64,000 nt of DNA from an uncultured Clostridia bacterium. Lineage in GTDB: Bacteria; Bacillota; Clostridia; Oscillospirales; Acutalibacteraceae. The translations under genes and the position numbers were made by a program. The notes below the pieces were generated by a model, which had not been told where the DNA came from, did no database searches, and worked only from the letters and a program-made list of their open reading frames with translations. Within the stretch, counting starts at the first letter, position 1; each line of letters begins with the position of its first letter. The stretch lies in contig CANBJR010000010.1 in assembly GCA_947369085.1 (NCBI GenBank), forward strand, positions 1 to 64,000. Direction: 5' to 3'. Below, piece after piece: positions 36,015-45,042 of this stretch.

Positions 36015-36235
36015 TATTCACACTCTTAACATTAAATTAAAATCTCTTTGTATAAACACTAAATATTGTTTATTGCACCATATTTTTACCAATTTTTCAA
36101 TCTTTGTTACCACATTTTTGAACATATATTTACATATCCGTCTATATATTCAAGTATAATCGTTAAGAAAGCACTATTAAATCGTTTGTGCATATTGCAA
36201 AGACAGATGATTTTATCAGTGGTTACTTAATTAAT

Positions 36236-39112
36236 TCAACAATCAAACAAAGTATTTTTTACATCTAAAATATCCGTAAGCCTACCTGCCACGCTTTCGC
36301 TTATAAATCTCATTGCGTTTTCTTCTGAATAGTTATAGCTTAAAAAATTGATATTACCATACCAGACAATTCGCCTGTCAATAACTGCAAAGTTTTGGAA
36401 TACATTATCATATATAATGAATTCGCAGTTGCTGATTTCCTCTGAACTCAATATATCACTGACTATATCGTTGTTCTCAGTTTTTGTAACAATCTTAATA
36501 TCTGTATTTTTATCAGCTGTGTTCATTATTTTCTTCGCTACAGATTTGTTCAATCTTGGTGCTGAAATTAAAATTTCCTTGACTGCTCCGCATAAATCTT
36601 CCGAAAACTTTCCTGAGTATGTCTGGGTATCAAAAATAATATTCTCTGTTTCATTATCTGAAGATTTCACTATATACCCCAATTCTGCATATCCTTTTAC
36701 TCTTTTATGATACATTCTTTCGAGCATAGGCATAAAAATATCTGCATAATCGTAAACGCAAACCTCCTGTTTACCGTCATAATTTCGGTGCAATCTGCCT
36801 GCATACTGCGCAAGAGTACCTTTCCACGCAATCGGCATCGCAAGGAAAAGCGTATCAAGTCTTGGTTCATCAAAGCCTTCTCCTACATATTTACCTGTTG
36901 CAACAATAACAAGATTCTCGGACTTTGGGACAGCTTTAATTTGCTCTAATTTCAGCTTCTTATCTTTAGCTTTATCCTTGCCGCTTAACACAAATACATT
37001 ATCACATTTATCTTTAATAAATCCTGCAAGCAAATCAGCGTGTTCTTTGCGCTCAGTTAAAATTATCGGATTTCTTTTATTTAATACTGCCTTTAGAACA
37101 TCATTTACAATCATATTATTTCGCATTTCATCCGTACAGACTTTTGCGCAGACAGTCTGATAATCAATGTCGTTTTCAGCAACTCTGAATTCGGTAAATC
37201 TCGGAATCATATAATGCGAAAAAGCTCTTTTTTCAGCCTGTATTCTTGCATCTACCTTGTATCTTACCGGACCGCATTGCATAAAAATAATCGGATGATG
37301 TCCGTCCTGTCTGACTGGTGTTGCGGTAAGTCCGTAAACATATTTTGCATTGACTGTTCTCAGGATTTTTTCAAAACTGAATGCTGAAACATGGTGGCAC
37401 TCGTCTACTATCACCATACCGTAATCCTTGACAAGTTCCTTAACTTCATTGTCTTTTATCAGAGATTGCATAATTGCAATGTCGACTTTTCCGTTAAGAG
37501 TATTCTTTCCCGAACCGAGCAACCCTATATGAGAAATTTTCTTTTTCCTTCCTCTTGTTGTTGGCTGTTCCGGAAGTTTATCTTCAAAAGTCAAAAATTG
37601 AGATAATGACTTTTCCCACTGTTCAAGCAAAGCGGCAGAATGAACAAGAATTAATGTGTTCACCGTTCTCCGAGCTATGATATATGAGGATACAACTGTT
37701 TTACCGAATGCAGTTGTAGCAGACAAAACGCCGTTTTCATATTTCAGCATTTCATCAACTGCTGTCTGCTGTTCTGCATATAATTCACCTTTGAACTTTA
37801 CTTTTACCGGCGAGCCAATATTTCTTTCATCTTCAATTATATATTCTGCCCCTGCGTTATCAAGCAAAGTCAAAAGACTCTCTTCGCAGCCTCTCGGAAT
37901 ACAAAGGAATTTATCTGTTTCTTCGGTTGTATCAATTATTCTGGGCTTGTTGTATATCGGCAGTCGCATCGCCTGTGATTTATAAAAGTCAGGATTTTTA
38001 AACGCACCAAGTCTTTTTATTTTGTTGAGCGCATATTGCGAGATGCCTTTCTTTTTAATAAAAAGCATATTAGCCTTTACAATTTCAACTGTTCTCGAAA
38101 AATCCATAGGTGTAACATTTTGTTCCGGCTTTTTCTCCCACGGCTTTTCATCTTCAGATACTAATTCACCCAAATCGCCGTTATCGCATAACTGCTTTGT
38201 ATATTTCTCAATTTCATTTGCAGTGATTTTATTAATATTATACAGATACTCCCATTGGTCGGGATAGAATATAAAATTGTCATCAACAAATTCACTGTTT
38301 TTATTTTTTCTTGCCCTACCCTGTAACGGAAGAGCAATCAGATTTCCAAATCCGCCTTTTGGCATAGTGTCCTGATTTGGAAACATTCTGTCATAAGAAT
38401 CAAGTTTAATTTCGTGTCGGCTTTCCATAGCTTTTGTGAGCAATCCGCTTCCGAAATTTCTTGCAGTAGATGCCGGTACTGCTTCTTCAAAAAAGAACCA
38501 CATATGCGCACCGTTTCCCGAGCGTGAACGCTCAACGCTTACAGGGATATTATATTCTCTGCAAATTTTACGAACAGCAGTTACATCATTCTGCCAGCTT
38601 TCCTCGTCAAAATCGATTGCAAGAAATTTTGTTGTTTCGTCAGAAAGCATAGGATATATTCCCACTACATCACGACAGAATTCATCATCGCCTTTCAGGT
38701 GATTGTAAATAACCCTGTCATTTATTTCAATAAAACTGCGGTTTGGACATTTTGAGCAGGTATATTTCTTCTTATCACATACAAAATTCACCCACTCATT
38801 ACTGCAAGCAGGCACATATCCGCTTTTACCGGTTTTTGTATTATAATATCGCTTTGCGTATACATCCGCTCTACCACAGAATAGAGATTTAAACAGTTCG
38901 ATTTTCTGTTGCGGAGTGCTGTATTTATTAACTTGTGGTTTATCTGCGGTATTGATTTCAACAGCTCTATTCTTAAACCATTCTTCAGTGCTGCAAAAAC
39001 AAAAATTGCCGCACTCATCCTTGCAGAGTACGGCAGTTTCGTTAGTTATGATGTTTTTAATTTTGTTTACATATGTGTATTTTTCTCCCTTGAGTATTGC
39101 AAAAGAATTCAT
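36236..39112 (-). CDS. TOTE-type primase-SF2 helicase-PLD-like fusion protein
   Basis: 958 aa. Residues ~60-330 are an archaeo-eukaryotic primase of TOTE conflict systems: LFCGRADVYAKRYY, CSKCPNRSF, FLAIDFDEESW, VERSRSGNGAHMWFFFEE, MFPNQDTMPKGGFGNLIALP. An SF2 helicase follows: Walker A TTAFGKT (~469), DECHH (~572), GLTATP, YAGRLHR. The C-terminus NFAVIDRRIVWYG (~907) resembles a phospholipase-D strand lacking its usual His. GAGG precedes the ATG. Stands alone, 221 bp from the Hsp70 cassette. Presumed anti-invader system; intact. Confidence 0.85.
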   Translation of the reverse strand: MNSFAILKGEKYTYVNKIKNIITNETAVLCKDECGNFCFCSTEEWFKNRAVEINTADKPQVNKYSTPQQKIELFKSLFCGRADVYAKRYYNTKTGKSGYVPACSNEWVNFVCDKKKYTCSKCPNRSFIEINDRVIYNHLKGDDEFCRDVVGIYPMLSDETTKFLAIDFDEESWQNDVTAVRKICREYNIPVSVERSRSGNGAHMWFFFEEAVPASTARNFGSGLLTKAMESRHEIKLDSYDRMFPNQDTMPKGGFGNLIALPLQGRARKNKNSEFVDDNFIFYPDQWEYLYNINKITANEIEKYTKQLCDNGDLGELVSEDEKPWEKKPEQNVTPMDFSRTVEIVKANMLFIKKKGISQYALNKIKRLGAFKNPDFYKSQAMRLPIYNKPRIIDTTEETDKFLCIPRGCEESLLTLLDNAGAEYIIEDERNIGSPVKVKFKGELYAEQQTAVDEMLKYENGVLSATTAFGKTVVSSYIIARRTVNTLILVHSAALLEQWEKSLSQFLTFEDKLPEQPTTRGRKKKISHIGLLGSGKNTLNGKVDIAIMQSLIKDNEVKELVKDYGMVIVDECHHVSAFSFEKILRTVNAKYVYGLTATPVRQDGHHPIIFMQCGPVRYKVDARIQAEKRAFSHYMIPRFTEFRVAENDIDYQTVCAKVCTDEMRNNMIVNDVLKAVLNKRNPIILTERKEHADLLAGFIKDKCDNVFVLSGKDKAKDKKLKLEQIKAVPKSENLVIVATGKYVGEGFDEPRLDTLFLAMPIAWKGTLAQYAGRLHRNYDGKQEVCVYDYADIFMPMLERMYHKRVKGYAELGYIVKSSDNETENIIFDTQTYSGKFSEDLCGAVKEILISAPRLNKSVAKKIMNTADKNTDIKIVTKTENNDIVSDILSSEEISNCEFIIYDNVFQNFAVIDRRIVWYGNINFLSYNYSEENAMRFISESVAGRLTDILDVKNTLFDC

Positions 39113-39596
39113 ATATCTAACCTCGTTTTAAATTGTTTTCATAAATAAAATATTTTAACTATAGCTATTCTTCTATTAATCCTTCTTTTTTAAGTCTGCT
39201 TTTGATAGCTCCTTCTGTTCTGCCGTGGTTTTGGCGATTTTTTCTATCAGGATTCCTACTTCGTATTCAAATCTTAATTTTTCCACTTCCTTTTCCGATC
39301 AAGGTTTATAGGCAGAATTAACTTCGCTTTCTTGTGTTTTTTCGATGTTGTTTTTACAATCTTGATAATTTTATCATACTTGTGAAAAGCAATCAACATT
39401 CTTTTACAAATTTCTATGCTATTTATATACAAAAACTATTCTCGGTATCGACATATTTAATGATGTCGGGTATTTCTTAATAATGTTCCAAAACATATAT
39501 AATTTGCTCCGATTAAAGAAATCTAAAAGTTGTCTATGTAAACTCATTGACATATGATAGCGTATATGCTATCATAAATTTGCAAGAGGTGATTAA
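39113..39596. other. 484-bp gap with an HTH-like remnant and the TA promoter
   Basis: On the minus strand 39165-39266 is open for ~33 codons and reads HGRTEGAIKSRLKKEGLI, like the end of a helix-turn-helix domain; the frame is closed upstream by a TGA. It looks like a decayed gene end upstream of the TOTE protein. The right part holds the promoter/operator at 39547-39575. Nothing else seen. Confidence 0.45.
39547..39575 (+). promoter_or_regulatory. Promoter with overlapping palindromic operator of the HTH/HipA-like pair
   Basis: TTGACA, 17-bp spacer, TATCAT. The inverted repeat ATGATAGC-gtatat-GCTATCAT (39554-39575) fills the spacer and covers the -10. This is the expected arrangement for repression by the HTH protein encoded 21 nt downstream. 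Confidence 0.8.
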
Positions 39597-40163
39597 ATGA
39601 ACGAATATACAATAGTTGATGAACTGGCTGATAAACGCAGAGGATTAAAAATATCTCAGCGTGAGCTGGCTAAGCGATGCAATATGCCTCAATCTACAAT
39701 CGCAAGAATAGAAACGCATCAGATTTCACCTCAGCTTGAAACTATATCCGTCATTGCCGAAAAGCTCAACTGTAATATTCAGCTTGAAGATAAGCTGAAA
39801 AACAAATGGGACGGCTGTAAGATTTCGGTTTACTGGAAAGATGAACTGACTGCTGTTGTGAATATCAAAAACAACGAAGTATTCATCAATAAGTTCACCG
39901 ACAATCCGATGAAGCAATTTTTCCTTGCTTTTGACAAAATTGATATTGCAAAGCTCGGCGAGCTGTTGGAAACACGCTGTTGGGAGCGTGGTCGTGCCGA
40001 TATAAAGGATTTACTTAATAAAATAGGGCTCGATGAGTATGATCCTATTGAAATTGTTAAAAGAACCTTTGGCGTAAGCTACAATGACTCTATCTGGTTT
40101 AAATTCGGCGACAACAATATCACTTGGAAAAAGCTTTGCCCAAAAGGAGAAAAATATGTTTGA
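39597..40163 (+). CDS. XRE-family HTH antitoxin-like regulator with C-terminal extension
   Basis: 188 aa. HTH at ~14-60 (ISQRELAKRCNMPQSTIARIE, SPQLETISVIAEKL). The following ~120 residues contain YDPIEIVKRTFGVSYNDSIWFKF, a segment seen in proteins paired with short HipA-like kinases. GAGGTGATT lies before the ATG. It overlaps the kinase gene by 8 nt. Likely represses its own promoter through the palindrome and neutralises the kinase, as HipB does; the C-terminal extension could match the HipS-like subdomain split off in HipBST systems (inference). Confidence 0.82.
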   Translation: MNEYTIVDELADKRRGLKISQRELAKRCNMPQSTIARIETHQISPQLETISVIAEKLNCNIQLEDKLKNKWDGCKISVYWKDELTAVVNIKNNEVFINKFTDNPMKQFFLAFDKIDIAKLGELLETRCWERGRADIKDLLNKIGLDEYDPIEIVKRTFGVSYNDSIWFKFGDNNITWKKLCPKGEKYV

Positions 40164-40911
40164 CATAACATTAAGCGACGACCTGACAGTAAACATTGAC
40201 GGAACAAGTGAAGGCACGCAAACGAAATTCTATGACAAGGGATACTGGTATAAAACAGATACTTTTGAAGAAGGCGTTGTGGAATACCTTGTTTCAAAAC
40301 TTCTCACATTCAGTACTCTGCCGAAGAAAAGCTATGTTGTTTATGAATACGGAAAGATAAACGGCAAAAGCGGGTGCAGAAGCAAGGATTTCCTTAAACC
40401 GGGTTATGAGTTAATCACATTTGAGCGTATTCATCAAAGAATTACCGGTACAAAATTATCTGCTAAAAAGTTCGAGTTTGAAACAATGGAAAGTTATATT
40501 GAATATACAGTTGACTTTTTCAGAAAATACCTTGATTTGGATATAAAGAAATATCTGAAAAATATCTTTACGCTTGATTTTATAACTCTAAACGAGGACA
40601 GACATTTTAACAATCTTGCCGTGATTTACGACACGAAGAACAATAAATATCTTACGGCACCGATTTTTGACAACGGCAAGTCGCTTCTTAACGGAAACAG
40701 AAGCTACAGACCTGCATTCTCAATTGACGAAAATATCAAAAAAGTTATTGCTCTACCATTCTCGGGCAGTCACAAAAAGATGTTTGATTACTTTGGAAAA
40801 GGCTTTTCAATTGATATTGATTCTGCGCTTGAATGGCTGAATATCGAACCGCAATCACTGTATCGGGATGTGCTTATCTATCAATTATCGGTAAATAAAA
40901 ATTTGGAGTAA
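40156..40911 (+). CDS. Short HipA-like Ser/Thr kinase (toxin candidate)
   Basis: 251 aa from the ATG at 40156 with AAGGAG upstream. Kinase catalytic motif LNEDRHFNNLAVI (~150), metal-binding APIFDNGKSLL (DNG) and a possible ATP-lysine region DKGYWYKTD near the N-terminus. It is much shorter than HipA and lacks the separate N-terminal subdomain, like HipT or CtkA-type kinases. Family members phosphorylate aminoacyl-tRNA synthetases or host proteins and halt growth (known); the target here is unknown. Confidence 0.82.
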   Translation: MFDITLSDDLTVNIDGTSEGTQTKFYDKGYWYKTDTFEEGVVEYLVSKLLTFSTLPKKSYVVYEYGKINGKSGCRSKDFLKPGYELITFERIHQRITGTKLSAKKFEFETMESYIEYTVDFFRKYLDLDIKKYLKNIFTLDFITLNEDRHFNNLAVIYDTKNNKYLTAPIFDNGKSLLNGNRSYRPAFSIDENIKKVIALPFSGSHKKMFDYFGKGFSIDIDSALEWLNIEPQSLYRDVLIYQLSVNKNLE

Positions 40912-40914
40912 AAT

Positions 40915-42042
40915 GTGAAGAGGAAAATTTTTGAGTTTATAAAACAGGAAGCGATATTAATTGTTGCCTGTGTGCTTGCGGTGATTTCAATGTTCTTTGT
41001 AACACCGGACAAGGGGTATCTTGAGTATATAGATTTTAGGACGCTGGGGATATTGTTCTCGTTGATGGCATTGATGGCAGGCTTTCAGAGTATGGGTGTT
41101 TTTGAAGAAATCTCACGAAAACTGTTAAATAAGGTACAAAATATTCGCCAGCTTGTGGTAATGCTGACTTTACTTTGTTTCTTTTTCAGTATGGTAATTA
41201 CCAATGATGTGGCGCTCATAACCTTTGTCCCCTTTACCTTTGTGCTGTTTGATATGCTTGGAGAAAAGTCAGAGGAAAAGTGGCTTATTCCAGTAGTGAT
41301 TTTGCAGACCATTGCGGCCAATCTGGGAAGTATGCTGACACCAATCGGTAATCCACAGAATTTGTATCTGTACGGAAAATCGGGTATGGCTTTTGAAAAA
41401 TTTATTTTATTGATGTTGCCTTATACAGTCTTGTCACTTGCAATGTTGCTTGTTAGTAGTTTTGCCATAGGAAGCTTTGGGAACAAAAGAATTACCGTAA
41501 GTCTGACCACAAAAAGCAAAGAAAAGAACACCTGCAAAGTGATTATGTATGTAGTACTGTTTTGCATTTGTATTCTTGCAGTATTGCGTATTCTCAGCGT
41601 TAGTATTGCGTTTGCCGTTACACTTTGTGCAATTATGATCTTTGACAGAAAAGTATTGAAAAAAGTTGACTATTCACTCCTGCTCACATTTGTCGGGTTC
41701 TTTATATTCATTGGGAATATGGGCAGACTCCCAATGTTTTCATCTCTGTTACAGAAATATATCTCAGGCAATGAGGTGATTACTGCGGTGCTTACCTCTC
41801 AGGTTGTAAGCAATGTTCCGGCGGCACTGCTTTTGTCAAATTTCACCGACAACTTACCGGCATTGATTGTCGGCACTAATATAGGCGGCTTAGGTACATT
41901 AATCGCATCTATGGCAAGTTTGATTTCATACAAATTCATAGCACAAAAGAAAAATATATCCAAAGGGAAGTATCTGATATTCTTTACTGTTGGTAATATC
42001 ATTTTTCTTGCGGCATTAATGTTGTTGTATGTTATAATATAA
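40915..42042 (+). CDS. Ion-transporter superfamily (SLC13/ArsB-like) membrane permease
   Basis: 375 aa, GTG start with TTTGGAG upstream, 3 nt after the kinase stop. About ten hydrophobic segments, with the conserved SMVITNDVALITFVPF and NLGSMLTPIGNPQNLYLY loops and VVSNVPAALLLSNF near the C-terminus. These N-D and GNPQN signatures mark the ArsB/NhaD/CitMHS ion-transporter superfamily. Substrate (anion, citrate or arsenite) cannot be told. Tight coupling to a HipA-like kinase is unusual. Confidence 0.85.
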   Translation: MKRKIFEFIKQEAILIVACVLAVISMFFVTPDKGYLEYIDFRTLGILFSLMALMAGFQSMGVFEEISRKLLNKVQNIRQLVVMLTLLCFFFSMVITNDVALITFVPFTFVLFDMLGEKSEEKWLIPVVILQTIAANLGSMLTPIGNPQNLYLYGKSGMAFEKFILLMLPYTVLSLAMLLVSSFAIGSFGNKRITVSLTTKSKEKNTCKVIMYVVLFCICILAVLRILSVSIAFAVTLCAIMIFDRKVLKKVDYSLLLTFVGFFIFIGNMGRLPMFSSLLQKYISGNEVITAVLTSQVVSNVPAALLLSNFTDNLPALIVGTNIGGLGTLIASMASLISYKFIAQKKNISKGKYLIFFTVGNIIFLAALMLLYVII

Positions 42043-42276
42043 AGCAGAGTAAATCGGATTTCACCGCGACTTTCAATATAATATATCGGACAAAACAAAG
42101 CAGAGATTGTCGGGACACAAAGTACGGCAAGCTGTATAATGTAAGTACAGTAACAGCAAAGGAGCTTGACTTTGATGGAATGGATATCAATTATCGGAAA
42201 CTCAATTCAATACAATGAAGTAGGATAAAAGTCAAGGGAACACCGATATCGGTAAATTAAAATCTAATAGAATAAA

Positions 42277-42314
42277 CAACCCTCAATCAACTTTGTGGTG
42301 GTGATTGAGGGTTG
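42277..42314. terminator. Bidirectional terminator between permease and HAD gene
   Basis: CAACCCTCAATCA / TGATTGAGGGTTG, a perfect 13-bp stem, followed by CTTTAT on plus and TTTATTC on minus. The DNA from 42060 to 42240 just before it is open in one frame for ~45 codons (KYGKLYNVSTVTAKELDFDG), apparently a gene remnant of unknown origin. Confidence 0.85.
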
Positions 42315-42334
42315 CTTTATATTGGAAAAGTCCC

Positions 42335-42973
42335 CTAAATAATAATCTGATTTTTGATTTCCGCAAAACTATCAAATATCGGCACACCACATTGCTGCAA
42401 TAATTTCGGCGACTGCTGTCCGCCTGAGAACAGCACACAATCCACGCCTAACGCAAGAGCGGTATCGCAATCGTGTACAGTATCGCCGATATACAACGTT
42501 TGTTCAGAAGCAAATTTGTGTTCCTTCATATATCGTCTGCCACGCATAGTTTTACTTTCCATTACGATATTCTGTGTACCGAGAATATCCTCAAAATATT
42601 TCTCTACCGAAAACTTCCGTGCGTATTTTGTGATTTCCTCTGTTCTGAAAGCAGACAATATTACCTGACGGCAGTTTTCATCTGCAAAGAAACGCAGTAA
42701 TTCCTTAACGCCTTCGTGTAATCCGATTTTATCGGAAAGCTGATTATACAAAACGCCCCACTCATCATCGAGCATTTGCATATCGTGTTTATTCAGGTCA
42801 AAGATTTTACTGTAAAAATTCACAATAGGCGTGTCAATGTTATCCCGATAATACTCTAACGTAATTGTCGGATAGCCGTATCTTTCCAACAGAATATTTG
42901 TCGCTTCAAAAGCAACGGGCGTATCATTGAGAATTGTACCGTTCCAATCCCAAAGAATATTTTTGTATTTCAA
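42335..42973 (-). CDS. HAD-superfamily phosphatase (phosphoglycolate phosphatase-like)
   Basis: 212 aa. Motif I WDWNGTILND (nucleophile Asp), helical cap, motif II LSAFRTEE (Ser), and motif III/IV YIGDTVHDCDTA with two Asp. Hydrolyses a small phosphate ester; substrate not predictable. Its start overlaps the 3' end of the upstream Nudix gene by 4 nt, so the two are translated together. Confidence 0.88.
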   Translation of the reverse strand: MKYKNILWDWNGTILNDTPVAFEATNILLERYGYPTITLEYYRDNIDTPIVNFYSKIFDLNKHDMQMLDDEWGVLYNQLSDKIGLHEGVKELLRFFADENCRQVILSAFRTEEITKYARKFSVEKYFEDILGTQNIVMESKTMRGRRYMKEHKFASEQTLYIGDTVHDCDTALALGVDCVLFSGGQQSPKLLQQCGVPIFDSFAEIKNQIII

Positions 42974-43419
42974 TTTTTATCCCCAATTATAATTTCAGGC
43001 AATATTCTTCGCTCAACTTCTTTTAATAAAAGCGGTTGAATCTGCGGATATGTCCACTTTGTCGGTAACTCGTCAAATAATTCAATCTTTTCAATTTCGC
43101 TGTGCAACTCCGTTTCAAAAGAAGTAATATCCGCAAAATAAATCTTGCCAAATGTTTCTACACCATTGAAATTATCGGAGTCGGTTACCGAGTAAACACA
43201 GATTGGCTTGATAGAATAATCAATAGCACCGGTTTCCTCATACAATTCACGCCTTGCGGTATCGTCGATATTTTCGCCTGCTTCTCTGTGACCGCCCGGA
43301 CATTCGTATGTATCACGCTCTTTATGTTTGCAGAACACCCACTTGCCGTTTGACTTTGCGACAATCACTGCAAATTTTAGTAACTTATCTTCTACTGTAT
43401 CATAAAACTTTACTTCCAT
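42970..43419 (-). CDS. Nudix hydrolase
   Basis: 149 aa. Nudix box GGHREAGENIDDTARRELYEETG matches GX5EX7REUXEEXGU. MutT-like enzymes cleave nucleoside diphosphates linked to another moiety, often damaged nucleotides. AAAGGAATAT upstream of the ATG. Followed within 4 nt by a HAD phosphatase, a combination suited to two-step removal of phosphates from a nucleotide derivative (inference). Confidence 0.9.
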   Translation of the reverse strand: MEVKFYDTVEDKLLKFAVIVAKSNGKWVFCKHKERDTYECPGGHREAGENIDDTARRELYEETGAIDYSIKPICVYSVTDSDNFNGVETFGKIYFADITSFETELHSEIEKIELFDELPTKWTYPQIQPLLLKEVERRILPEIIIGDKN

Positions 43420-43432
43420 TTTTATATTCCTT

Positions 43433-43474
43433 TCAATCTTCCATAAGCGTTGCTTTTCTGTACTCTATGTTCAT
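43433..43474 (-). pseudogene. Truncated GNAT-like N-terminus (13 codons)
   Basis: GGGAGG then ATGAACATAGAG: reads MNIEYRKATLMED and stops, with a good ribosome site. It resembles the first residues of GNAT acetyltransferases (start of beta-1). Lies 13 nt before the Nudix start. Either a deletion scar or a leader peptide. Confidence 0.35.
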
Positions 43475-43558
43475 AGTGAATTCCTCCCTAAATACAAATC
43501 AATCGTATCGTAAATATTAATAACTCCGCCAATATCACTTGTCAGCCTGCGGATTCGT

Positions 43559-44176
43559 TTATATACTTTTGATTTGCTTTATATCAGATACAGAACTAAT
43601 TCCAATCAGATTATAGATATCAGTACCTGTTTTATTGTCAAAATAATCTTTCAAATTGAAAAAGGCTTTCCATTTCGGAATTGTTAAATCATTAAAGCCT
43701 CGGCGCAAAGCAACATCGACAAGCCTTTTTTCGATATACACAGGACCATCAGGGAAAGAAATTGCATCACATAGCTGAATTAGCTTGTCATAGTCATCAT
43801 ACTCCGTATTTTCAAGAAAAAATTGTATGAACTTGGTTTCTTCTTCATTGCAATCACTCTGCCCGTTATAGGCGTTAATATTTTTATATGGAAAAGAATG
43901 TGTTAAGCATATCCGTGCATTTTCATCATATCCATTTGACAGCATAAAGTTGTAGCCGTCAATGATATGTTTCATATCCGTAACGCCTTCACGCCTGCCT
44001 ATATCATGCAGCAAGCCGAGAACATAAGCAGTATTTTCATCTAAATTATCACATTTTTCTGCTATTTCTCTTGCACAATGTCCTGCTGTTTTACAATGAT
44101 TTATCCACAATCCCGGATTGAGCTTTTCGGCTTCACTTAATATTTTTTCTGCTTGAATAATAGTTGGTATTTTCAT
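43559..44176 (-). CDS. HD-domain phosphohydrolase
   Basis: 205 aa. HCKTAGHC, LGLLHDIGRREG (HD metal pair) and LTHSFPY, a layout like small HD hydrolases acting on nucleotides or phosphorylated metabolites. It starts 2 nt after the stop of the upstream HAD gene, so they form an operon. Substrate unknown. Confidence 0.85.
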   Translation of the reverse strand: MKIPTIIQAEKILSEAEKLNPGLWINHCKTAGHCAREIAEKCDNLDENTAYVLGLLHDIGRREGVTDMKHIIDGYNFMLSNGYDENARICLTHSFPYKNINAYNGQSDCNEEETKFIQFFLENTEYDDYDKLIQLCDAISFPDGPVYIEKRLVDVALRRGFNDLTIPKWKAFFNLKDYFDNKTGTDIYNLIGISSVSDIKQIKSI

Positions 44177-44178
44177 AA

Positions 44179-44799
44179 TTATATCCCCAATATATCTTCT
44201 AGTCCTCTTAAATTGCTTATCGTATAATCAGGTCTTTCGTCATCTGATTTAGGCATAGCAAATCCGCCTAAGCCTTGCTTAATCCATACGGTTTTCATTC
44301 CGATTTTATTGGCAGGAACAATATCATTGTCGAGCCTGTCGCCGACCATTACTGCTTCTTCTGCCTTGCAATCAGCTTTACTTAGAGCAATTTCAAAGAT
44401 ACGCAAATCGGGCTTTGCTACGCCCTCCTCGGCAGAAGCTACAACAAGGTTTATGTAATTAAGCAAGCCGATTTTTTCTAACCGTTCTTCACTTCCAAAA
44501 GTCTGATTGGCAATAATTCCGATTTTATATTTCTTGCTTAATTTTCTTAAACATTCTTCCGATTCAGGATATACAAATTCGTCATCACTGTTCCAAGGAG
44601 CCATAGTCAAGCCGTAATATTCACGTGCCTTATGGTAGCCATTTTGATTGTATTTTGAAATTTCAACCATTTTGTTGTAAAAATCATCATAGCTGACATT
44701 TGTATTTGCTACGGTCTTTTCAACTCTTTTTCGGAAAGCTACACTTTCATCAACAAGTGTTGAGCCTATATCAAAGAAAATCCATTTTATGCTTTTCAT
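44179..44799 (-). CDS. HAD-IA family hydrolase
   Basis: 206 aa. Motif I FFDIGSTLVDES, cap domain, GIIANQTFG (motif II region), motif III Lys in AEEGVAKPD, and VGDRLDNDIVPA (motif IV). Phosphatase of haloacid-dehalogenase type, different from the other HAD protein in the cassette. First gene of the two-gene operon with the HD protein. Confidence 0.88.
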   Translation of the reverse strand: MKSIKWIFFDIGSTLVDESVAFRKRVEKTVANTNVSYDDFYNKMVEISKYNQNGYHKAREYYGLTMAPWNSDDEFVYPESEECLRKLSKKYKIGIIANQTFGSEERLEKIGLLNYINLVVASAEEGVAKPDLRIFEIALSKADCKAEEAVMVGDRLDNDIVPANKIGMKTVWIKQGLGGFAMPKSDDERPDYTISNLRGLEDILGI

Positions 44800-45042
44800 T
44801 GTTCTCCATTTTCCTCATAATCTCATAAATTAGTTCATCTACCTAAATTCTATCACAAAAGCAGGAAAGTAGCAATTAATTTTTGCGTTTTGCTTTATAT
44901 CAGATACAGACTTGTTGTAAAGCATTTTCTTCTGTGCCTGTCCGATTCTGTTATAGGCTCGGTTGTGCGTTTATCAAACTTTCCGTATGATATGAATTTA
45001 TAGCTTTTAAACGGCAAAACTTCCAACCGAGGGGACTCGTCA

